Shown here: piece after piece, positions 51,166-58,700 of the stretch
Numbering within the stretch: position 1 is the first letter of the stretch
How the letters are laid out: each line of letters opens with the position of its first letter
Origin: Paraburkholderia fungorum
Lineage (GTDB): Bacteria; Pseudomonadota; Gammaproteobacteria; Burkholderiales; Burkholderiaceae
NCBI RefSeq assembly: GCF_902833645.1
Contig: NZ_CADFGE010000014.1
Span: 62,001-126,000, forward strand
Length of the DNA stretch: 64,000 nucleotides
Direction of reading: 5' to 3'
Notes under the pieces: model-generated
What the model saw: the letters and a program-made list of their open reading frames with translations, nothing else
What the model was told of the DNA's origin: nothing
The model's database searches: none
Translations under genes and position numbers: made by a program

Positions 51166-51504
51166 TTAAGGTTTCCTATCATTGATGATGGCGCGATACC
51201 GCGTCTCGGCAATCTTTCTATCCTGGGGCGGAAGTTTCTGAGTTTTCTTCTGGAAGCAATGCAGAACGTACAGCGCTTCCACAAACTTCGTGACGTACAT
51301 CACGCGATAAATGCCATCAGCCTCTCTGATGCGAATCTCGCGTGTTCCAGCGCCGATCGAATCAAACGGCTTCCAATCGTCGGGGTCGAGGCCAGCCTGA
51401 ATCTTGCCCAACTGAAAGCCGGCCCGGCGACGTGGTTCTTCAGGAAAGGTGAGTAAATCGTGATAGCTGGAGCCCATCCAGCGAATTTCTTTTTCCTGCT
51501 CCAT
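51166..51504 (-). CDS. HigB/RelE-like toxin (Gp49 family)
   Basis: Predicted ribosome-dependent mRNA interferase of 112 residues: EIRWMGSSYHDLLTFPEEPRRRAGFQLGKI, then GTREIRIREADGIYRVMYVTKFVEALYVLHCFQKKTQKLP, the typical RelE/HigB (phage Gp49-like) fold. The start at 51504 has AAAGG upstream. It is first in a two-gene operon with the HTH antitoxin. Codon use is less GC-biased than in the neighbours, consistent with an accessory module acquired by transfer. Confidence 0.88.
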   Translation of the reverse strand: MEQEKEIRWMGSSYHDLLTFPEEPRRRAGFQLGKIQAGLDPDDWKPFDSIGAGTREIRIREADGIYRVMYVTKFVEALYVLHCFQKKTQKLPPQDRKIAETRYRAIINDRKP

Positions 51505-51517
51505 ACGCACCTTTGAT

Positions 51518-51553
51518 GTACAAAATTTTATACTCATCATTCAGCCCGGTCAA
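51518..51553 (-). promoter_or_regulatory. higBA-type promoter with operator over the -10
   Basis: On the minus strand TTGACC (51553-51548) and TAAAAT (51530-51525) are 17 bp apart. The near-perfect 16-bp palindrome GTATAAAATTTTGTAC (51533-51518) covers the -10. This fits autorepression by the HTH antitoxin. Confidence 0.7.
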
Positions 51554-51628
51554 GTCGTCTTCGACCCGGCAACGAGTTGGTAAGGTACATAGGCGGCGCT
51601 TGAAGCACCATTCGTCCGTTCGGCCAAT

Positions 51629-51658
51629 AAAAAAACCCGGCTCGTCGAGCCGGGTTTT
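51629..51658 (-). terminator. Intrinsic terminator of aroG
   Basis: The 9-bp stem ACCCGGCTC/GAGCCGGGT with a GTC loop is followed on the minus strand by about seven T, 63 bp after the aroG stop. A shorter T-run on the other side could make it bidirectional. Confidence 0.9.
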
Positions 51659-51720
51659 CGATGCAAACACTACAGTAATCGCACCGATGCGCAACGCGCG
51701 CAACGGGCTTGAAGCGGCAT

Positions 51721-52794
51721 TTAATTACCGCTACCGCGCGTCACGCGCCGTTGCTTGACCGCTTCGGCGAGACCTTCCAGCACGGCAACGCTTTCGTCCC
51801 AGCCGATACAGGCATCGGTGATACTCTGACCGTACGTGAGCGTGCAGCCTTCCTGCAAATCCTGGCGCCCGGCGATCAGATGCGATTCCACCATCACGCC
51901 GACAATCCGTTCGTCACCCGAAGCAATCTGGCGACCAATGTCCGCGCACACCGGAATCTGGTTCTCGTGCTTCTTCGAGCTATTCGCGTGGCTCGCATCG
52001 ATCATCAGACGCGCCGCGAGACCCGCTTTGCCGATGTCGGCGCATGCCGCGTTGACGCTGTCCGCATCGTAGTTCGGCGTTTTGCCGCCGCGCAGGATGA
52101 TGTGGCAGTCTTCATTGCCGGCCGTCGAGACGATTGCCGAGTGGCCGCCCTTGGTGACGGAAAGGAAATGGTGCGGCTGCGACGCGGCCTTGATCGCGTC
52201 GACGGCAATCTTGACGTTGCCGTCCGTGCCGTTCTTGAAACCGACCGGGCACGACAGGCCCGAAGCCAGTTCGCGGTGCACTTGCGATTCGGTCGTACGC
52301 GCGCCGATTGCACCCCATGAGATCAGATCGGCGATGTACTGCGGGCTGATCATGTCCAGGTATTCGGTGCCGGCCGGCAGCCCGAGTTCGTTGATGCGCA
52401 GCAACAGTTCGCGCGCGGTGCGCAGGCCGTCGTTGATCTTGAAGCTGTTGTCCATGTACGGGTCGTTGATGAGACCCTTCCAGCCCACCGTCGTACGCGG
52501 CTTTTCGAAATACACCCGCATCACGATTTCGAGTTCGCCGGCGAAGCGCTTGCGCTGTTCGACGAGACGCCCGGCGTATTCCATTGCCGCCTTCGTATCG
52601 TGAATCGAGCACGGCCCGATGATGACGATCAGCCGGTCTTCCATGCCGTGCAGAATGCGATGCATCGCGTTGCGCGAGTTGTAGATCACGTCGGACACCG
52701 TTTCGTCGCAGGCGAATTCGCGGATCAGGTGAGCGGGCGGTGTGAGTTCTTTCAATTCGCGGATGCGGACATCGTCGGTGTTGTGCGGGGGCAT
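51721..52794 (-). CDS. aroG: 3-deoxy-7-phosphoheptulonate (DAHP) synthase, class I
   Basis: First enzyme of the shikimate pathway; condenses PEP and erythrose-4-phosphate. It has 357 residues, like E. coli AroG/AroF/AroH. IIGPCSIHD (metal-ligand Cys), YFEKPRTTVGWKGLINDP, GARTTESQVHRELASG, VGFKNGTDGNVKIAVDAI and ASHANSSKKHENQ are all conserved. The ribosome binding site CAGGAG precedes the ATG. The 404-bp upstream region holds a promoter, an aromatic leader peptide and a terminator (listed separately), so expression is predicted to be attenuated by aromatic amino acids. Which amino acid inhibits the enzyme is not visible. Confidence 0.97.
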   Translation of the reverse strand: MPPHNTDDVRIRELKELTPPAHLIREFACDETVSDVIYNSRNAMHRILHGMEDRLIVIIGPCSIHDTKAAMEYAGRLVEQRKRFAGELEIVMRVYFEKPRTTVGWKGLINDPYMDNSFKINDGLRTARELLLRINELGLPAGTEYLDMISPQYIADLISWGAIGARTTESQVHRELASGLSCPVGFKNGTDGNVKIAVDAIKAASQPHHFLSVTKGGHSAIVSTAGNEDCHIILRGGKTPNYDADSVNAACADIGKAGLAARLMIDASHANSSKKHENQIPVCADIGRQIASGDERIVGVMVESHLIAGRQDLQEGCTLTYGQSITDACIGWDESVAVLEGLAEAVKQRRVTRGSGN

Positions 52795-52931
52795 GTTTGT
52801 TCTCCTGAATCGGGTCGTAGCGTGTTCGCGCGGGCAACGAAGGCTGCGATCAGACGGCGATCAGGCAGCGCTGCCAGGGCGAACCACAATCAAAAAGATT
52901 TCAACGGCAAAAGTTTCAAAGACGTGGGGCG

Positions 52932-52964
52932 AAAAAAAAACCGCCAGGCTAGCTGGCGGTTTTC
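52932..52964 (-). terminator. aroG attenuator: terminator hairpin with antiterminator alternative
   Basis: Segment 3, ACCGCCAG (52960-52953), pairs with segment 4, CTGGCGGT (52947-52940), around a CTAGC loop, and nine T follow on the minus strand, giving a strong terminator 137 bp before the aroG ATG. Segment 3 can instead pair over 8 bp with segment 2, GCTGGCGG (53014-53007). Segment 2 can pair over 7 bp with segment 1, TCCGCCA (53055-53049), inside the leader peptide. These are the 1:2, 2:3 and 3:4 alternatives of a classical attenuator. Confidence 0.85.
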
Positions 52965-52989
52965 GTGAATTCTGAGTGTCTTGCGTGCA

Positions 52990-53058
52990 CTAACACCCCT
53001 CTCGATCCGCCAGCGGTCTGAGATGCCAAAAAAAGTAAAAGTAAAACTTGGCGGACAT
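52990..53058 (-). CDS. aroG leader peptide (22 aa, seven consecutive aromatic residues)
   Basis: An ATG opens a 22-codon frame ending in TAG. Residues 1-4 are MSAK, residues 5-11 are FYFYFFW and the rest is HLRPLADREGC. The codons for Phe, Tyr and Trp lie between pairing segments 1 and 2, so a ribosome waiting for any charged aromatic tRNA would cover segment 1, free segment 2 and favour antitermination. A ribosome reaching the TAG would cover segment 2 and favour termination. It lies about 30 nt after the predicted transcription start. A Shine-Dalgarno sequence is not obvious, which is the main weakness. By analogy with the known pheA and trp leaders, it should sense aromatic supply. Confidence 0.82.
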   Translation of the reverse strand: MSAKFYFYFFWHLRPLADREGC

Positions 53059-53094
53059 GGCGAAATAGGTCGCTGGTCAAAAAGGGTGAGTGAC

Positions 53095-53123
53095 TTTATA
53101 ACCCGGGTAAGCTGGGCTGGCAA
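53095..53123 (-). promoter_or_regulatory. aroG promoter
   Basis: On the minus strand TTGCCA (53123-53118) and TATAAA (53100-53095) are separated by exactly 17 bp. Each matches five of six sigma-70 consensus bases. It lies just upstream of the leader peptide and downstream of the tldD terminator hairpins. Confidence 0.8.
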
Positions 53124-53134
53124 GCTACAAGGTG

Positions 53135-53185
53135 TAAAAATGCGGAAAATCCGCATACTTCGTGAATATCATGCACGAAGTATGC
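53135..53185 (-). terminator. Two overlapping hairpins after tldD
   Basis: On the minus strand the first structure is a 12-bp stem, GCATACTTCGTG/CACGAAGTATGC (53185-53153), with a 9-nt loop. The second is a 7-bp stem, ATGCGGA/TCCGCAT (53156-53140), followed by four more T and so terminator-like. They share the bases GCAT and cannot both form fully. They start 14 bp after the tldD stop and probably end that transcript. Confidence 0.7.
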
Positions 53186-53198
53186 GTCCACATTAAAA

Positions 53199-54665
53199 TC
53201 AGGCCGTGCCGCCAACCGTCATCCGGTCGATACGCAGCGTCGGCTGACCGACGCCGACCGGCACGCTCTGGCCTTCCTTGCCGCACACGCCGACGCCCGA
53301 ATCGAGCTTCATGTCATTGCCGATCATGCTGACGAATTTGAGCGATTCCGGCCCACTGCCGATCAGTGTCGCGCCCTTGACCGGGTAGGTGACCTTGCCG
53401 TTTTCGATCATGTACGCCTCGGAGGCCGAGAACACGAACTTGCCGTTCGTAATGTCGACCTGGCCGCCGCCGAAGTTCACCGCGTACAAACCGTTCTTCA
53501 CGGACGCGATGATTTCCTGCGGGTCCTTGTCGCCATTGAGCATGTACGTGTTCGTCATGCGCGGCATCGGCAGCGCGGCGTACGATTCGCGACGCGCGTT
53601 GCCGGTGACCGGCATCTTCATCAGTCGCGCGTTCAGCGTGTCCTGGATGTAACCCTTCAGGATGCCGTCTTCGATCAGCGTCGTGCACTGGGTCGGGTTG
53701 CCTTCGTCGTCGATGTTCAACGAGCCGCGGCGGTTCGGCAGCGTGCCGTCGTCGACCACCGTCACGCCCTTCGCCGCAACCTGCTCGCCGATCCGACCCG
53801 CGAATGCCGACGATCCCTTGCGGTTGAAGTCGCCTTCGAGGCCGTGGCCGATTGCTTCGTGCAGCAGCACGCCGGGCCAGCCCGGGCCGAGCACGACGGT
53901 CATGGCGCCGGCCGGAGCCGGACGGGCATCGAGATTGACGAGCGCTGCATGCACGGCGTCGTCGACATAGCGCGACAACACTTCGTCGGTGAAGTAGCCG
54001 TAGTCGAAGCGGCCGCCGCCGCCGCCGCTGCCGATTTCGCGGCGGCCGTTCTGCTCGGCGATCACCGTGACCGACACACGCACGAGCGGACGGATGTCGG
54101 CCGCGAAGCCGCCGTCGCTACGTGCGACCAGCACCACGTCGTATTCGCCGGCGAGGCCTGCCATCACTTGCTGGATGCGCGGATCGCGGCCGCGCGCCAT
54201 CTTTTCGATGCGCTCCAGCAGCTTGACCTTGGCGGTCGCGTCGAGCGAATGCAGCGGATCGGACGGCAGGTACAGATCGCGCCCGGCAATGCCGGTCAGC
54301 GACGAGGCCGCCTTGATCTTCTGTTTGCCGCCGCCCGCCTTGGCAATCGAACGGGTGGCGAGCGCCGCCTGACGGATCGCCTCGGGCGACAGATCGTCCG
54401 AATACGCGAAAGCCGTGCGATCGCCCGACACGGCGCGCACGCCGACACCCTGGTCGATGCTGAAGCTGCCCGACTTCACGATGCCTTCTTCGAGACTCCA
54501 CGCTTCGCTGCGCGTGTACTGGAAGTACAGGTCGGCGTAGTCGATCTTGTGCGTGAAGATTTCGGCGAGCGTGCGGGTGAGCAGGGACTCGTCGAGACCG
54601 TAGGGCGTCAGGAGAATATCCTTGGCGGTGGCGAGATTACGGATACCGGGTTCGATGATGTTCAT
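53199..54665 (-). CDS. tldD: Metalloprotease TldD
   Basis: Zinc protease subunit of 488 residues that works with TldE/PmbA to degrade unfolded or modified peptides (known substrates include CcdA and microcin B17 precursor). The zinc site HEAIGHGLE is present, as are the N-terminal nuclease-inhibitor-like domain (VRAVSGDRTAFAYSDDL) and the C-terminal SGVGVCGKEGQSVPVGVGQPTLRI. pmbA is not in this window. It lies 96 bp downstream of the nitrilase gene; two hairpins follow. Confidence 0.97.
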   Translation of the reverse strand: MNIIEPGIRNLATAKDILLTPYGLDESLLTRTLAEIFTHKIDYADLYFQYTRSEAWSLEEGIVKSGSFSIDQGVGVRAVSGDRTAFAYSDDLSPEAIRQAALATRSIAKAGGGKQKIKAASSLTGIAGRDLYLPSDPLHSLDATAKVKLLERIEKMARGRDPRIQQVMAGLAGEYDVVLVARSDGGFAADIRPLVRVSVTVIAEQNGRREIGSGGGGGRFDYGYFTDEVLSRYVDDAVHAALVNLDARPAPAGAMTVVLGPGWPGVLLHEAIGHGLEGDFNRKGSSAFAGRIGEQVAAKGVTVVDDGTLPNRRGSLNIDDEGNPTQCTTLIEDGILKGYIQDTLNARLMKMPVTGNARRESYAALPMPRMTNTYMLNGDKDPQEIIASVKNGLYAVNFGGGQVDITNGKFVFSASEAYMIENGKVTYPVKGATLIGSGPESLKFVSMIGNDMKLDSGVGVCGKEGQSVPVGVGQPTLRIDRMTVGGTA

Positions 54666-54761
54666 GCGAAGTATGTTCTGCTCGATACGAAGGATTCGGT
54701 TAGCGCTGCTATCACCGGGATATGGGTGACAGGCGCCGCACTTTCAATGTCAGGTAATACG

Positions 54762-55649
54762 TCAGCAGCTCAGCACGCGGTGACGCCAGGCGGGCAGGCT
54801 CTGCCGCACTTCGTCGATGCGCGCACGCTCGAGATTGCCGGCCACCACGCCGGCGCCTTCGTCGCGCACCGCGACGAGTTCGCCCCACGGGTCGACCAGC
54901 ATGCTGTGGCCCCATGTCCGGCGGCCGTTCTCATGTTTGCCGCCTTGCGCGGCGGCCAGCACGTAGCACTGGTTCTCGACCGCCCGCGCGCGCAGCAGCA
55001 TTTCCCAGTGCGCGCGGCCGGTGGTGTAAGTGAACGCCGACGGCACCACGATCAGCGCGCAGTCGCCCATGCGCCGGTACAGCTCAGGAAAGCGCAAATC
55101 GTAGCAGACCGACAGGCCGACCCGGCCGAACGGCGCTTCGAAGGTGCGGACTTCGCCGCCGGGGCAGATGGTGCGCGCCTCGTCGAACGATTCTTCGCCC
55201 TTTTCGAAGTTGAACAAATGGATCTTGTCGTAGCGCGCGACCTCGTTGCCTTGCGGGTCGAACACCAGCGTGGTGTTCAGCACGCGTGCGGGTTCCTGCG
55301 ACATTAACGGCAGCGTGCCGCCGATCACCCACACCTTGTGCCGGCGCGCGGCATCGGCGAGAAAACGCTGGATCGGGCCGTCCTGATAGGGCTCGCGTAC
55401 GCCGAGCTTGTCTGTGTCCTTGAAACCCATGAAGCAGAAGTACTCGGGCAGCAGGACGAGTTGCGCGCCGTCGGCGGCGGCTTCGGCGATCAGGCGTTCC
55501 GCTTCGGCCAGATTGCGCTCGCGATCCGGCGTGCTCACCATTTGCAGCGCGGCAACGCGAAAGGCGCTGCCGGAGGAGCCGCCGGACGCCGCAGGCGAGG
55601 CGGTGGATGAAGCAGCGGACGAAGGTGAAGAGACGTGTGTTTCGCTCAT
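54762..55649 (-). CDS. Carbon-nitrogen hydrolase (nitrilase superfamily, Nit1-like)
   Basis: Amidase of 295 residues with the Glu-Lys-Cys triad: Glu in LVLLPEYF, Lys in ARYDKIHLF and Cys in LSVCYDLRFPELYR. The family includes Nit1/deaminated-glutathione amidase, and the MSEPARVLNTT-like and TYTTGRAHWEMLLRARA segments fit that subgroup. The first 28 residues are Ser/Ala-rich and probably disordered. The start at 55649 matches the end of that tail; the frame is open to 55703. It lies between yhdP and tldD, an order conserved in betaproteobacteria. Confidence 0.9.
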   Translation of the reverse strand: MSETHVSSPSSAASSTASPAASGGSSGSAFRVAALQMVSTPDRERNLAEAERLIAEAAADGAQLVLLPEYFCFMGFKDTDKLGVREPYQDGPIQRFLADAARRHKVWVIGGTLPLMSQEPARVLNTTLVFDPQGNEVARYDKIHLFNFEKGEESFDEARTICPGGEVRTFEAPFGRVGLSVCYDLRFPELYRRMGDCALIVVPSAFTYTTGRAHWEMLLRARAVENQCYVLAAAQGGKHENGRRTWGHSMLVDPWGELVAVRDEGAGVVAGNLERARIDEVRQSLPAWRHRVLSC

Positions 55650-55767
55650 GAGCGTTTCGAAGAACTCCCGGCAAGGCAGCGGCGCGGACTGCCGGCGCCG
55701 CATACGTCGTTCAAGACCGGCTGGGGCCTGTGGCGCAGCACGCTTCTGATCAAACGAGGGTTCGAGT

Positions 55768-58700
55768 TCAGTGTGCGCCCACGGTCGAAGCCGGAACGTC
55801 CATCTTACCGCGATCGCTCTTCACCCGCTCGACGTGCGGTTTCGACCACGAACCGGTGATCGCGTACTCGCGCGCAAACGCCGTGGAGACCGATTTGCTG
55901 AACGCCAGATCGGCCACCAGCGCGCCTAACCCGAGGAGCGGATTGATAACGGTCGCGGCGATCACGGCGGCGCCGGCGCTGACGGTCGGCACGATCTGCA
56001 CGTGCAGATCCTGGGTTTCCTGCGCCAGATCCACCGAGCCCTTCATCTCGGCGCGGGCCGGCGCGGTCACCATTTCGAAATTTTCGGTGCGGCCAATGCC
56101 GTTGTGGATCTCGCCCGTGCCGGTGACGTGTTCGAACGGCAGCCCTTCGCCGATCACGTCGCGGAAATTGAGCGTGGCGAAGCGCTCCAGGCTTTGCAGG
56201 CTGAGCACGCCCAGCAATTTCGCGACGCCCGGGTCGACCTTGAGAATCTGTCCATGACGCAGGTCGACGGCCAGATTTCCATTGAGGGTCGGATAGTCGA
56301 TGGCGGTTGGGCCGCCGCGCCACACCACCTTGCCCGACAGTGTGCCATTGCCGGACTTGAGCGTGTGCGGTTGGCCGAAGCGCTCCAGCAGGGCGCCGGC
56401 ATCCTTGATGTCGAGTTTGAAATCGAACACGGTACGGCGCGGCGTGGCCTCGTCGGCGGTATTGCCGAGGCCCGTCGAAGTGCGCCAGTTGGCCGTGGCG
56501 CTCAGCGTGGCGGCGGGGTTAGTGATGTCGAGTTTGTCGAGTTGCCAGACCGGCACGCCGTCTTCCTCGAAGTTGTGCGCGTCGACTTCGAGCCGGCCAA
56601 TGTTGCGATTGCGCACGATCAATTCGTTGACCACCAGATCGATCGACGGCATGTTCTGCGCCGGCGCCGACATGGCCTGGCCAAGCAGATCCCGGTCTGT
56701 GACGGACGGAATCACCACCCTGGCAAAGCGTGCCTGCAGCGTGCCGGGCGACGCCTTGTTGGCGCCCGGCAGCCAGGAAACGTGGCCTGACACCTGATTC
56801 GATGCGATGTTGGCCTGCCATTTGCCGTCCGCATGCGACGCGCCGACGATCACGCTATCCCAATGCCGCTTGAGCAGGGTCAGCGTGCCGATATGCAGCG
56901 CGAAGCGGTTCGGCAGGAACTGCGCGAGGGCCGGATTCGGTGCAGCGGGCGCTGCTGCGGCGCCGGGCGACGGAGTGGGGGCATCCTTGTTGCGCATCTG
57001 CGTGAGGAGCGCGCGCCAGGCATCGGCGTCGAAGGCTTCGACGTCGACGGTGGCGATCACGCCATCGGACGGCAGGTCCGCGGGCTTGTTGACGCCGATC
57101 GCACCGCGTACGACCGTGGGTGGCGTCTTTGGCCCGGCTTTGGGCTCATAGCGCAGCAGATAGGTGGCGACGATCGGGCCGAAGGTGAGGTCGGCACGTT
57201 CCAGACCGGCTTCGCCCGCATCGGTGGATGGTTTGACCGCGAAGCGCAGCGGCATCGGCGTGCCGACCGGTTTGTCGAACGGCGCGGGGAAGTCGAGCGC
57301 AAGGCCGCTGAGATCGGAGTTCGCCGTGACCTCTGGCAAGCGCCCCTTGGCGCCGCGCACGTTGAGCGCGTAGGGCGCGCTGCCGCTCATGCGCGTCAGC
57401 ACTTCGGCGGCCGGGCCGTGCAGATTCAGACCGCGCGCGGCATCCACGGCGATATGGCCGCCGAGCGCGAGCGAATACGTGCCGTCCTGCTTCAGGCCGC
57501 CGTCGGCGTGCACGTCGCCGCCGAGGAACTGGCCCGAGAGCCGGTCGAGCTGCGCCGTATGTTCGGTAAAGCGCACCTTGCCGTTCAGTTGCGACAACGG
57601 CGGCACGTTGTCGACCGTCAGGCGGTTGTTCTGGAAGCCCACTGCGCCTTCCACGCCGATATGCGGCTTCGGCGTGCGTGGCACGGTTAGTTTGAGCGCC
57701 AGCGCGGCGGGCCCTTCGGCGCGCACTTTTTCGGTCGCATGTTTGGACATGATGCCGAGCGAGCTTTCGTTGACGTAGTCGAGCATGTCTGCGAGCGGCC
57801 CACGGCCGTTGCCCGTGATGACGAGATCCGATGACTTGGTGCCGAGATCGTCGATCTTGCCGTTTACTTTGTTCAAGGCGACCCGCTTGTAATGGGCGCG
57901 ATCGATGTCGAAGCGCAGCACGTTCTGTTTGAGTTCGAACATGCCGTCAATGCCATCCAGCGGTGGCCACACGTTCGGTGTGCCGTTCTTCATCTTGCGC
58001 GGCGGGTACGGCGAAGGGTCGAACTTGCCGCCCTTGAACGGCGCGACGATATGGAAGATGCCGGCTTCCGGCGCGCGCGAGTAGGGGAATTTGGTCAGAT
58101 CGCCGTGGATTTCGATCGTCGCGCCGTGCGACGTGCCGGCCTGCAGCCCATGGCCCAGGTAAATGCGCAGCTTTTCGCTGACGCTGGTCGGCATATAGCG
58201 GACGATGCGGGTGACCTGCGCGCGCTGGAATTCGGCCTTCAGGTCGAGCGAGCCGCGGCCATGGCCCGGGTTGCTGTAATTGGCCGTGGCCGTGGCGTCC
58301 GCGTCCGCGTTCGACACGCCGAAGTCGGCCAGTTTGACAGTGAAGGCCGGGTGATTCTCGCCCGGCGCCTTCGGTGTGATGGTCCAGTCGGCCCGGCCAT
58401 GCAGGCGGTCGAATTTCAGGCGCGGGTCGTCGAACACGCCCGGGAACGTAATCGCGACCTTGGAGGTGTCGAGCGTCGCGGTGCCGTGTTTTTCGTCGGC
58501 GTCGACGCTGCCCCACAGGTTTTCGATACCGGGAATGCCGGCGCGCGGGTGATTCAGCGGGGTAAGCCCCGGCGGCGGCTCCTGCGCGGCGAAGCTGATG
58601 CCTTGCAGGTCACCCTTGAAGCGATAGCGCTCGATCGGCTCGGTGCCGCTTGGCCGGTGGTCGCTGCCCGCTTCGCCGGATTCCGGCTTGCCGCGTTCGA

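Noticed and set aside
52890..53156. An 88-codon minus-strand frame through the aroG leader, with Phe-rich stretches
   Set aside because: It reads through the terminator hairpin and its T-run, and its Phe residues come from the same T-rich bases read in another frame. The 22-codon frame with its own ATG and TAG explains the signal better.
53153..53185. A lox- or dif-like recombination site
   Set aside because: No recombinase gene is near, only one copy was seen and the sequence does not match dif. Transcript termination explains it more simply, although it is kept as a finding for its structure.
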